Assembly (NCBI GenBank): GCA_029961685.1
Contig: JARWKL010000012.1
Location: 20,755,227-20,819,226, forward strand
Length of the DNA: 64,000 nt
Direction of reading: 5' to 3'
Source: Aristolochia californica
Lineage: Eukaryota > Streptophyta > Magnoliopsida > Piperales > Aristolochiaceae
Program-made: the position numbers and the translations under genes
Shown here: in pieces, positions 34,382 through 45,021 of the stretch
How positions within the stretch are numbered: position 1 is the first letter of the stretch
How the letters are laid out: each line of letters starts with the position of its first letter
The notes under the pieces: model-generated
What the model was told of the DNA's origin: nothing
Databases searched by the model: none
The model's input: only the letters and a program-made list of their open reading frames with translations

Positions 34382-37300
34382 CAACAACAACACTAATAAC
34401 AAGAACAAAAGTCATCTCTGGACAAAAAAAGGAATGACAAGGATAACAACAATAAAAATCAGATCCTACCAACATTGCATGACAAAGCAGCAATACCTTA
34501 TAATCCTTCCACAAATGTGTCATCTCCTCATAATAGCCAGCACTGGACAAGGACGTGAAGTGCTTCCTAGCCCGTGGAGCAGATTCCAGTTCTTTTGGGA
34601 GCTCCTTCACGATCCTCACATCTCCTTCAAGGGTGGCAATGAAATGCTGTTCATCAAATACGTCGGAGAAGGTACTATGGCCCAAGGAAATATTGAATGT
34701 TGTGAGAAGAGATACAGAGACCAGATATATAAATTCAACACCAAATTGGGACAACCAAAACATACTGCCTAAATGCAGATAAGCAAACCTTGAGTCCTTC
34801 CAGAAAGATCGTTTATCCAGCTCTGGTATGACGAGGGTAGCATTCATTATACGTGATATGGCAACCATATCAGAAATCTGCATTAATAAGTTAGAGTTAT
34901 AATTTCAAGAGTAGACAACGTTTCGGTGACATTGAAATTATTATTTTTTATCATAACTTCTCTTTTTTTATGAATACTAGTCAGACAAAAAACATCCACT
35001 TTGTCATTATATAAACTCATTTTAAATAAAGGTAAAAAAAGAATAAAAAACAAAAAAGACTTATACCTTCTATTAAAGTCATGCTTGAATATATGATCCT
35101 TTAAGAAGAAAAAAAGCATCGGTACGTAGGAAGAGGTTTGGTTCGTCTTAAAAAGCATAAGAGGATTCACCAAAAGAAAGGCAGGCAGTAACTTACTCCA
35201 GTACGCATTTGGTTGAGTCCTCCATTACTTCTCACAGTTATATAGTGATCAGACTCGGTAGGAACTGATAAAAAAGTCAATAAATTGATGTCAATTTATA
35301 ACTATTGAAAAAGAAGCAAAAATGGAAGAAATATGAAGGTAAAAGAGGAGAAGATGAAGAGAGGAAGATAAGCCTGAAAAAAGCAGCAAGAAGGCTGCAT
35401 TGATCAGTCTCGAAAATCGAGACTGATCCCTCTTTAATACTCACTTAAATGAGTTTAGGTAAAATGACAAAATTACCCTTAAGTACAAAATACCATATAT
35501 ATCTCTCTATACAACTCAGATTCTAACACAAATAAACATAGGCATATGAAATGAAAACTATTCTGCTGGTACAATATGACACTTATGCGACAAGGAAAAA
35601 AGACCAAAATATCTCTGCCTATGTATTTTAACACTTCCCTCAAGTTGGAGAATAGATATAAAAAAATCCCAACTTGTTACAAAATCCCAAATGTTCTTTC
35701 CTTCCAAGAGGTTTTGTAAGCACATCTCCAAGTTTCTTTGAGTACTTCACATATGGAGTGACTACTTTCCCTTAAATGATAGCATCTCTAACAAAATTAC
35801 AGTCGACCTCTATATTTTTCGTTCTTTCATGGAACACTGGTTTACTTTTCATAAAAATAGCTACTTGATTATCACACTTCATAGTCATAGGTTCTGGAAT
35901 AGAAAAACCAAATCCAATCAAAACACACTTAACACACATAAGTTTGCTGACTGTGTGAGTCATTGCCTTGTATTAAGCCTTTGCTCTAGATCTGGCCACT
36001 CTAACTTGTTTCTTGCTCTTCCAACTCACTAGGTTACCTCACATAACAATAGAAATCATTAGTAGACCTATTCATGTTGCACCCAGTATAATCTATGTTA
36101 GAGTAACCCAATATATCAATCGTATCATTCTGAGTATGCATTAGGCCTTTTCTAGAAGCTCCTTCAAATATTTCAGGATTCTATGAACCGCTTCTAAATG
36201 TACCAACCTCTAGTTTTCCATAAACTGGCTCACCACTCCCACTATAAAGGATATATCGAGCCTAGTAATTGTAGCATAGATTTAACTTCCGAACTAGGCA
36301 TCTGTATAGGGACTTATCCTTGACTATGAGACTATGAAAATCATGAAGACCAACATTCACTTCTATGAGGGTGTCCATTGCCTTAGCACCTAACATACCA
36401 TATTCACTCCACATGTCAACAACATATTTTCGTTGCGAAAGAAAGATACCTTTTTAACTTCGAGCTACTTTAATGCTAAGAAATACTTAAGTTGTCCTAG
36501 ATCTTTGGTCTGAAATTTTGCGGCCAAATATTGTTTTACTTCTTCAATTCCTTCTAAGTCACTTCCAAACAAGATAATGTCATCTACACAATTAAAATAA
36601 CAATACCTTGCTTCCTCTTTAGTAAAAAAACCGAATGATTACATTGGCTTCAATAAAACCCAAATCTTGTCACAACATTACTAAACTTCTCAAACCAAGC
36701 TCTCGCTCTTTGTTTAAGCCCATAAATAACTTTCTTCAACAGGCATACTTTAGATTTCTCCCCCTGAATAACGTACCTTGGAGGTTGCTCCACATACACC
36801 TCTTCTTTCAAGTCCCCATATAGAAAAGCATTCTTCACATCCAACTGAAAAAGTGGCCATCCCTGATTTATTGCTACTAAAATCAATAGGCGGAAGTAAG
36901 TCGGGCAATAGGCGAGAAAATCTCAAAACATCTACACCAAATGTATGTGTACAACTTTTGACTACTAATCTGGCCTTATACCGCTCAATGGTCCCATCTG
37001 CCTTATGTTTAATAGTGTAGACCCAATGACACCCCACAACGATTGCCCTAGAAGGTGGATCACAAAGGCTCCATGTACTTCTAGATACAATGCACCCATT
37101 TCCTCATCCATAGCACATTTCCACTTAGGTGAAGTCCTGGCATCCTACATCGAATGAAGAATAGAAGACGAGGACAACAACATAGCAAAGGACTTGTATG
37201 AATGTGATTAGAAGTCAAAACATATATAATGAGAAATAAGATGAGAAGTATACAACTTTTTACCTTTCCAAAGACTAATAGGAAGATCCAAGTCAGATGA

Positions 37301-40300
37301 AATAGGACCTGTACGGAAAGAGGAAGATGGCTAGTCCTAAGAGGCGACTTCACAAGCTGGATAATTTGCAGGTGCTAAAGCAAGCAATAGACGATGAGAA
37401 CATCTATTATACACCTGAAGTGGAGTGGAACTTGTAGAAGATGCATCCATAACAACAATAGGAATTGAGTTATCCATATAAGGTGCAAACTAAGGCTTTG
37501 TGAAAGATGTAAAATATGGGGTGTTCTAAAAAAATGTGACATAAGAAGAAAATATATGTTTTCTTGTTGATTGAATTGTAATATTTGTATCCCTTTTGAT
37601 GAGATAAATAACCTAGGAAGACACATTTGATAGCATGAGGAGACAATTTATCCATAGACAAACTGAAAGAATGGACAAAACAAGTACACCCAAATATCTG
37701 AGGGACAACATCAAACAATTTACATTCTAGTTTTAAAATTAGCATCGGAAGTTGTCCTTGCAAAACAGATGAAGGCATGCGATTAATAAAAAAACATGAC
37801 GCTAATACTATATCTCCCCAATACGATTTAGGAACATTCGTATGAAATAATAAAGTATGAATTACTTCAAGGAGATGTCGGTTTTTACGGTCAGCAACCT
37901 CATTTTTTGGGGAGTATAAACACATGAAGTTTGATGAATTATTCCACGTAAATCACAAAATGATACAAACTGGTAGTTGAGCAACTCAAGGTCGTTATTA
38001 GTACAAAAGATACTAACACGGGCATCAAACTGATTTTTTATTTCATTAAAAATCTTCACAAATACATCAAAGACCTTAGATTTTTCTCGTAAAAGATACA
38101 ACCAAGTAACCCGGCTGAAGTCATCAATAAAGGACACAAAACACTTTAAGCCAAATGAAATATGGACCCCATACATCAGAATGACTTAACTCAAAAAGCT
38201 GAGAACTACGATTAGAACTAACCAGAAAACTAGACCTACGATGTTTTCCCAGTTGACAAAACTCAAATTAAAAAGAAACATCAACAGGTAAAGACGGAAA
38301 GGACTGACAAAGTTTTGCTATGATGAATGCCTCAACCTCGAGTTCCACAAAAACGGAGAGTCTTTTGCAGTAAGCACCACAATTGTTGGAGTAAATACAA
38401 CATCCAACACGTAAAACTCGTCTTCTCATGTCTTGAACCAATCATCCTCATTGTTTTCAAGTCCTAAAATACGCATGATGTGGGAAAAAAATGTTACAAA
38501 ACAATTGAGGGGCTTAGTGATGTGACTAAGAGAAAGTAAATTAACAGGAAAATTAAGAACAAACAGAACAGAATCCAATGACATTTTAGAAGCGGGTTGA
38601 ACAGTACCCACCCCCTGAATTGGGGAAGTAGAAGCATAAGCCAAAACCACATGACAATAGGATAGTCAAGGATTAATTGATTGAAACTAGGACTTCATAC
38701 CTGACATGTGAGTGGAGGCTCCTAAATTGATGATCCAGGAGGGAGAATGTGACACATTCAATGCAGTCATACTTGTACTTGCCATCGTGGTACTTGTTGT
38801 AGTAGAGGAATCTGGCACAATGGTAGTGGTGGTTGTAGTAGAAGCAGTGGTCAATTGACCTAGTCTCTGAAGTAATTGTTGTATTTCGTCTTGAGGACTT
38901 CGATAGGAGGATGTACCAGTGTTTTTCACTATAAAATTAGCCTTGGCTTGCAAAAATTTTCCCGACACTTTTCTGAAAAATGGTTGGTTCTTTCATAGTG
39001 AATACATCTCCTATCATCCCTCTCACTTTGACCACAACCACGAGTAGATGAGTCTCTCCCACGACCTCAGTCTCAACCTTATTATATGATGGATGCAAGT
39101 TGTTGTTGCACCAAATGGTAAAATATTTTTCTCACTCTTGCCTACCACTACTCCTACCCGTGTAACTCTGTTAAAGACCTGTTCAAGGGTAGTTGTATCA
39201 TCATTTGCTAGAAATTAAGCCCTTGTGACATCATATTTTGATCCCAAACCATCAAGGAACCGAGCAACCAGTATTTGATTTTCCTTTTTGCGAATGTCTC
39301 CAGCATTCGTAGTAAATGGATGAAATGTACTAATCTCCTGCAGAACACCTCTCATCTCAGTGAAGTAGACTGTTACTATCTGATCACCTCTCTTTATATT
39401 GAAATGCCGAACATAGAGCCCATATATGTGAGACAAATTACTCTCTTGAGATACGATCAAAGACATAGTATCCCACATCTCTTTGGCTGTTCCACAACTC
39501 AAAATCTGGTCATTGAATCGGGCATCCATGCTATTGACCAACCAAGTCATGACTTAGTTATCTTCAACTTCCTAGTCTTCAGTGATAGGTGTAGGAGGAT
39601 CATCTCTGATGTATTTTGCCTTTCTTTTTGGCCTTCATGTACATAAGCACAGATTGAGACCAATTCACAGAATTCTAACCATTCAATTTGATTGAAGTAA
39701 TTTGTATAGAACCTGAATCCTTACTCTTAGAAGCCTCAGAATGTCTAAATGCAACAACTTGTGTGCTTGATTCTACCATTTAGAGTCTTAAAAACACTCC
39801 AACAACCTTATAGAAGTGATCAAGAGAAGCTCCAAACTCAATTTAAACACACTTCAAATTTTCCAAAATTAGCACATGTGGGTCCCATACTTCCAATTAG
39901 AGCATGCCCTTCTCAAGTCTTGCACAAATATTTCAATTAGCCCCAAACACAGCCAACAAATATCTCAAAATAGCATATAAAACACATTCAGCATGATGAC
40001 GCAGGCACAGTAATAGCTGCTTAGACAGCTAGGCAAGCAAAAGCTTAAGCAAGAGTCCCCCTAGGGACAATTGGGCACTATAACTGCTCAAATAGCAGCA
40101 GGACCCACCAACCAAAGGAGGTTATGGCAGTAGAAAAAAAAAGAGAAATTTTGAGATTTCCCCTACCAGAGAAGATGTCGACTTGAACACTTCCTTTAGG
40201 GTTGATGGATCTGTGAGAAAGAGACAAAATCTGAAGAAGAAGCTCGCAAAAATCAAAACTATTGCTCTGATACCATGAAAAAGATGAAAAATGGAAGAAA

Positions 40301-42237
40301 TATGAAGGTAGAAGAGGAGAAGATGAAGAGAGGAAGAGAAGTCTGAAAAAAGTGGCAAGGAGGTTGCGTTGATCAGTCTTGAAAATCAAGATTGATCCCT
40401 CTTTAATACCCACTTAAGTGAGTTTAGTGAAAGGACAAAAATATCCTTAAGTACAAAATATCCTATATCTCTCTCCATACAACTCAGGTTCTAACGCAAA
40501 TTGAAACATAGGCATATGAAATGAAAACTATCCTACTGGTGCAATATGACACTTATGTGCCAAGGACGAAAGACCAAAATACCCCTGCGTAAGTAATTTA
40601 ACAACTATCTACATCCGCACCTTGCATGCTTTCAAAGCAAAAGGGCAAGATCAACATGAACTGCTCTATAATTAACACAAATACAGAAATGTAGAGAAAT
40701 ACACCTTTATATCTACTACTAGGATTGGTACAGGGGTGGAAGCCATAACTGAATGGAGCACTCCTTGGCTGCACGTCAGTCAGCTGCACAATAAATTGTA
40801 AGTGTCATAAATTTCAAACTTTTTTCATAATGGAAAAGTGAAAACTTTAACATATTCATAAAGGAGTATCGTGCTCTTTTACACATGCAGTTCCTTCCAC
40901 CCAGACAATTTAAGGGGGAGGAGGTTCCTGAAAGTATACTGCCCTGTATATATCCTGACACAATGAACTTCATATTTAACTCAAACTCAAGATCATGAAA
41001 AGCATTCCAATCATGGCGCAATTGTAGATTGAAAAAAGGATGATAAGCCTGAATACTGACATTATGACCTATTTACTTGACAACATCCAATAGGTCATGA
41101 ACAGATCTGCAATGTCAAATCAAGCACTAAATGCAGCAATATCTCTAGCCAACAGCCCCAAAATTAATTATTTTTCACAAAGATTTCAGATAGTGGAGAT
41201 CCAGAACAGGACCTGATAGATAAACCAGGATAAAGACCATCACAATGCAAACAAGAAATATCACTTGAAAGCATTTAAATGAAACACATCCTGAATGGCA
41301 GTTTTGTGTAGAAAACGTGAAACCGAAAACATGATAATTCATTTTCTGAAAAGACAATATGTAAAATAGAGACACAAAAAATGAAATATGAACTGAACTG
41401 CAATTGACTTCATCAACTATGTATTCCGAAATAAATAAAAATTTGCCACCGTTGCCAAGGAGGCTGAAATGCAGATAGTCACGTTAAAGCAAGATAAAGC
41501 TCGTACTTACAGAACGAAAGAGCTAAAACATGCCTGAAGGACAAATAATAAACGACAATCCAGTTTTCTACACGACATTTCAACAAATGCCAATTAACAT
41601 TAATAATTCTTGAATTGTGATCCAAGTGTTAAAAACGCAAAACGAAATCTAGATCCCTGATTAAATATGAAAGAGACGATCAACTTCCACAAGAAAAATA
41701 ATCAGGAAACATCGTGCTTAAAAGAAAAGCACCTTCAATATTCGATGGAAAAGCAAAGTCACTATCCAAAATTCCAGAAAACTAGACAAAAGGGACCAAA
41801 AACTTAAATATTAAAAATAATTCAACATAAAATGCACTTAAGATTCCCGCTAAAAAGAATCACGTTTTCAACGCGTTTTCAATTGCCATAAACCGTCAAA
41901 ACAGACGAAAACGATACAAACTTAAATCTATTGGTAACAACCTCGAATAACAACCGGTGATAATATAAACTAAGGCAACTCTGTTTGATAGCTCAAGATA
42001 GCCAATTTCCATCAATCAAAGAAAAAAGAAGATCTAGAATTATCGTTCTGCTAATACCTTTCCAGAGGCTTCTGAGTCTGAAGCGAGCTGGTACTTTTCA
42101 GCATCCACAATCTTCTTTGGTGAGAAAATGAATACAACAAAGGAGCAAGTGATGAGAAGGACAATATACACAACGATGGAAGAAAAAGATAGCCTTGCGG
42201 AGATTCTGGGGCGAGATGACACCCTGCTCTTTCTCAT
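21332..42237 (-). CDS. O-fucosyltransferase-like family protein (GT65/DUF246 type)
   Basis: Probable Golgi type II membrane glycosyltransferase; acceptor unknown. Exons on the minus strand: 42058-42237, 40705-40783, 35197-35264, 34789-34877, 34497-34674, 33086-33214, 32819-32952, 31595-31808, 31169-31353, 22088-22183, 21332-21470. All joins keep frame with GT-AG, giving 496 residues and no internal stop. A basic N-terminus ([11 protein letters not shown]) precedes one membrane anchor at about 19-41. Family motifs: [11 protein letters not shown] (about 99-109), [20 protein letters not shown] (110-129), [11 protein letters not shown] (254-264, with the conserved H and R), and the C-terminal [19 protein letters not shown] region (about 397-415). 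The tail ENPYPECIC is typical of these plant proteins. Intron 2 and intron 9 hold copia elements, which explains the 21-kb span. Assignment rests on remembered plant O-FucT sequences. Confidence 0.93.
22670..23196 (+). mobile_element. 3' remnant of a LINE (RNase H domain plus poly-A)
   Basis: A plus-strand frame (22658-23140) encodes an RVT_3-type RNase H: '[13 protein letters not shown]...[11 protein letters not shown]' and, near the end, '[17 protein letters not shown]'. The middle (around residues 60-75) departs from the family, suggesting small indels. Ten A residues at 23187-23196 look like a LINE tail. It sits in O-FucT intron 9, antisense to the gene. Reverse transcriptase and endonuclease are missing, so it is a 5'-truncated copy. 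Confidence 0.82.
23197..25427. other. O-FucT intron 9 sequence, no gene recognised
   Basis: AT-rich intron DNA with a poly-T tract near 24349-24365 and several short frames without motifs. Confidence 0.5.
25428..30630 (+). mobile_element. Ty1/copia retrotransposon, nearly full length, decayed
   Basis: Similar direct repeats flank it: 5' LTR 25428-25744 and 3' LTR about 30326-30630. Shared phrases are 'gtatttttgtcattttata', 'aattctataattatac' and 'caaggctctctttcagtctc'. After the 5' LTR comes a damaged primer-binding site (TGATACTAGAGCAG for TGGTATCAGAGC), and before the 3' LTR a polypurine tract GTTTGAGGGGGAG. In order: gag (about 26290-27150, with degenerate zinc knuckle), integrase remnants (about 27780-28380), RT (about 28960-29540) and RNase H ('[20 protein letters not shown]', about 29950-30257). 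Stops and frameshifts throughout. The flanks GAAAC (25423-25427) and GACAC (30631-30635) are a possible 4-of-5 duplication. It lies in O-FucT intron 9, antisense to the gene. Confidence 0.88.
34330..34400. repeat. (ACC)n/(AAC)n trinucleotide repeat
   Basis: An ACC run followed by interrupted AAC repeats in O-FucT intron 5. The minus-strand open frame that crosses it encodes a Val/Gly run and is not part of the protein. Confidence 0.85.
35306..35633 (-). repeat. 3' LTR of the copia element at 35306-40603
   Basis: Starts TGTTAAAATAC on the minus strand and ends TTTTTCA at 35306. It aligns along its length with 40276-40603. It contains a short perfect stem around 'cagtctcgaaaatcgagactg' (35405-35425). 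Confidence 0.92.
40276..40603 (-). repeat. 5' LTR of the copia element at 35306-40603
   Basis: Starts TGTTAAATTACTTACG on the minus strand at 40603 and ends TTTTTCA at 40276, directly followed by the primer-binding site. Same nominal length (328 bp) as the 3' copy, with scattered substitutions. Confidence 0.92.
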
Positions 42238-42336
42238 CTCATCGGATCCAAAACACGCTAAGACAGTCTTTCTGTCGCCATTGTCACCTCAAAAGACTTC
42301 GTCCTCTAATCAACGTCGAAGAGTGCCGACGGCGAG

Positions 42337-42343
42337 TTTTATA
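42337..42343 (-). promoter_or_regulatory. TATA box-like motif upstream of the O-FucT-like gene
   Basis: TATAAAA on the minus strand, about 100 bp before the ATG at 42237. Spacing would allow a 5' UTR of roughly 70 bp. Candidate only. Confidence 0.4.
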
Positions 42344-42720
42344 AAAAGAATGCACTAGAAAAGCAAATTTCAGTACAAAAAATACAGGTGTTAGTATGCC
42401 TCGTTACAAATTGAGGAAGCATTGTTACAAAATTTTGTATGATATATGTAGCTTGAAGGGAGGTTAGTAGAGGCCTAATCAGGAGAATTAGCTCAAGGAA
42501 GGGTAATGGCATGAGGTAAGTAGGTTTCTAAGTTTAGGTAGAATGCTTTTGTGTAATTGTCTTGTTTGTGTTTAAGGAGATAATTTCATGAATTCCCGAG
42601 GGATAAGTGTAAATTAACTCTTGATTGCTTGTTGTGTGAATCTTGTTATTAGTTTTTTTAATGTATCTAGTATTTCTCGTGAATCAAAAATGGGTAAGTA
42701 GGAGTTACTAGGTAGATGGA

Positions 42721-42950
42721 TGTTATGATCCTGGGTTAAATGTTCTAAGTGTTTAACATTTGGTATCAGAGTCACTACTTACGTTGTGAGTTCGAATCCC
42801 AAAGGAGTTTGTTGAGCGTCAGCTCATAAGCCCTTAAGGGCAAACTCTTTCTCCAAGGGGTGTGTTATGTTATGATCCTGGGTTAAATGTTTGGCTTTTT
42901 GCTATCTACTAGGCCGGTCTTTTGGGTAGTATTAGCTAGGTGTTAAGTTT
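42721..42950 (+). mobile_element. TRIM element with shortened first LTR
   Basis: LTR1 (42721-42758) starts TGTTATGATCCTGGG and ends GTTTAACA, but is only 38 bp. LTR2 (about 42868-42950) has the full middle part 'ggctttttgctatctactag' that LTR1 lacks. Between them are TGGTATCAGAG (from 42761), a short non-coding segment with 'cgtcagctcataa', and a purine-rich CCAAGGGG before LTR2. It is the same family as 10045-10271. No duplication is seen at the right end, where LTR2 loses its ACA terminus. Confidence 0.75.
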
Positions 42951-43539
42951 TTTATATCAATATTCCCCTATTGGTATTCATCGCCCAAAAACCCTTGCTT
43001 GAAAAAATTCCACTAATTTCTCCTTATTAGATGGAATTACATAAAAGAGATTACGACTCTCTTTTAAACTACATGTATACTCAAATACACGATTTACAAT
43101 TTAATATCCCTAAGAGATTGGTTTGATTCTAGCTCTATCAAAACCCTTTTTATTTATATTTAACTAGGTTCTAGATGAACCTATTACAAATGAAAAATAC
43201 AAAAGACATGTAAAACTTACACTTTTATCAATTGGAAAGAAATCCTTTCTCCTTTGAGAGATCCAAACTTCCTATCTTTGTAGCACAATGCAGAATGTGG
43301 AGCTTGAATATGATGTATACAAGGAGATGATATGAGAAAAAGAGGAAGAATTTTCCAAGGTTTTGGTTTACTCTTTCTAAAAAATGCACTTTAGGAAGAA
43401 TTTCAAAAGATTGAGAATAAATGATGATGGATATGCCAATAAAAGCTCATTAACTTCTCGATGGGATGTTTGGTGGGATATTTATAAGTTCCCATGAGAA
43501 ACTATTATTTTTTGCCCATTTTCAAAAAGTCGAGTTTAC

Positions 43540-43920
43540 ATTGATCGATCAATGTAAAGTGGTTGATCAATCAAATGGTTATTTTTCTGACAAAATGTGA
43601 CTCATTATCAATGATATGATCGATTAATATCTTCCTATTGGGTCTAATATTTTAAGTTGATTGATCAATATAGATGGTATGACTCGATTAATCAGAATTC
43701 CCACTGGCAGTACATTACAAGTATGACCGTTAAATGACCTTACTATGATCAATCATGTTTTTTTGTTTTTGTGTGGCTAAGTTTTGTATGATCGATCAAT
43801 CAATATGAATTTGTTTTGTTTGGACAATATTAATTGACCCGTCCAAATGGGTTGATGGATCATACCTTATAGCATAAATTGGTTATTTTTTGGATGATCG
43901 ATCATTCCCATGTCAGTTCA
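43540..43920. repeat. Dispersed TGATCGATCA / TGATCAATCA motif cluster (left)
   Basis: Near-palindromic motifs such as TTGATCGATCAA, TTGATCAATCA, TGATCGATTAA and ATGATCGATCATT recur every 40-100 bp with diverged sequence between them. A second cluster lies at about 48615-48905, on the other side of the PPR gene. Confidence 0.65.
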
Positions 43921-45021
43921 CTATGTAGACTTTTAACGAATGAGAATTAGTGATCATAAGTGATTCTAACATATAAAATATATGTATGCATTTATAAACC
44001 CATGTTTGAATGCAAAATATATCTTAAGGCTCTAAATTTATATTATACCTCAAGTTTTGGAAGAAGTGGATTGCTCTCCTACATAAACAAAGTTTTGACA
44101 TTTCTCATTGATTCCTAAAATTATAGTTTTCAAATTGTCTTCATCTTCTAAGGGTGTTTCTCCAAGAGTTTTTCGATATTCCATAGAGTTTGAGGTCTTT
44201 GAGAAGTCTGTATCGATTAAATGTTTTAGACCTTGAAGTTGTCTACTCAATCAATAATTGACATGTAATCTTAGTGTTAGTATATATAATTACCACCATT
44301 AATATTTCAAGCATAATGATTAACCTATAATCTTAGTGTAATAGCAAAACTAAAATTTAATTAATGTATCCTTTTATTATTTAATATTATATTAAGCTAT
44401 AATTGGTTTAATAAACATATAATTTGGATAAATTGCATTAATCAAATTAAGTTAATTAAATATATTTTAAGTGTAACTATAATTTTATGAAATAATAATA
44501 ATTATAGTAAATTAATAATAAATTGATAACTTAGTGTAATAAGAATAATTAGATTATAATTGTAATTAATTAATTAAATCAACCTAGTTAACTAAGAAGA
44601 GTTTCTGCCATTCAGCTAGCTCCTCATCCGTTCTCTTGGGTAGATCAGATTGCCAGAGTTTCTTCATTTACGTTACAGGCTTTTTGGTCTAGCTCGATTG
44701 CTAGGGAGCTGCGGAATTGAGAGGGATTAGCTTTGCCTATTAGCAGCACCCGGATCGTGTGTTACTTTGTCACAAGAGAATTGAGAAAGGTGGAAAAATG
44801 TAACGATGACATTCTGCGGCTAGAAGGAGCATGGCGTGTTTCTGTTGCAATCGGTATTCTCCTGCCGGTCGCGTCTCCTTTTTCTGTCTGTTGATGAGCT
44901 GAAAATTTCACCATGCAGCTCATATTTTAGAATTATTAGATGTTTGTCTCCTGTAACATAGTGTTACTTGCTCTAGTGTGGAGGCGGTGAGCAGCTCAAT
45001 TTCACTGTCAAATTGCCTGAC
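43921..45021. other. Spacer upstream of the PPR gene
   Basis: Very AT-rich from about 44270 to 44590, then normal composition up to the PPR start. No gene or RNA recognised. Confidence 0.55.

Larger units (their letters stand above)
35306..40603 (-). mobile_element. Full-length Ty1/copia retrotransposon with perfect duplication ACTAT
   Basis: LTRs of 328 bp lie at 35306-35633 (3' LTR) and 40276-40603 (5' LTR). The primer-binding site TGGTATCAGAGC follows the 5' LTR directly on the minus strand (about 40275-40264), and a polypurine tract (about 35634-35650) precedes the 3' LTR. The target-site duplication is ACTAT at 35301-35305 and 40604-40608. Minus-strand order: gag (about 39550-38990), protease with a changed active site (NLGAS for DSGAS, near 38730), integrase (about 38176-37470, '[19 protein letters not shown]'), RT (about 37037-36550, '[20 protein letters not shown]') and RNase H (about 36060-35770). 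Stops and frameshifts separate them. It fills O-FucT intron 2 in the same orientation as the gene. Confidence 0.94.

Noticed and set aside
34242..34496. Val/Gly-rich minus-strand frame at the end of the 213-codon ORF
   Set aside because: It is read-through of O-FucT exon 5 into intron 5 across the (ACC)n/(AAC)n repeat; a donor at 34496-34495 fits.
43540..43920. GATC palindromes as a replication or methylation signal
   Set aside because: No evidence for such a role in plant nuclear DNA; kept only as an unexplained repeat cluster.
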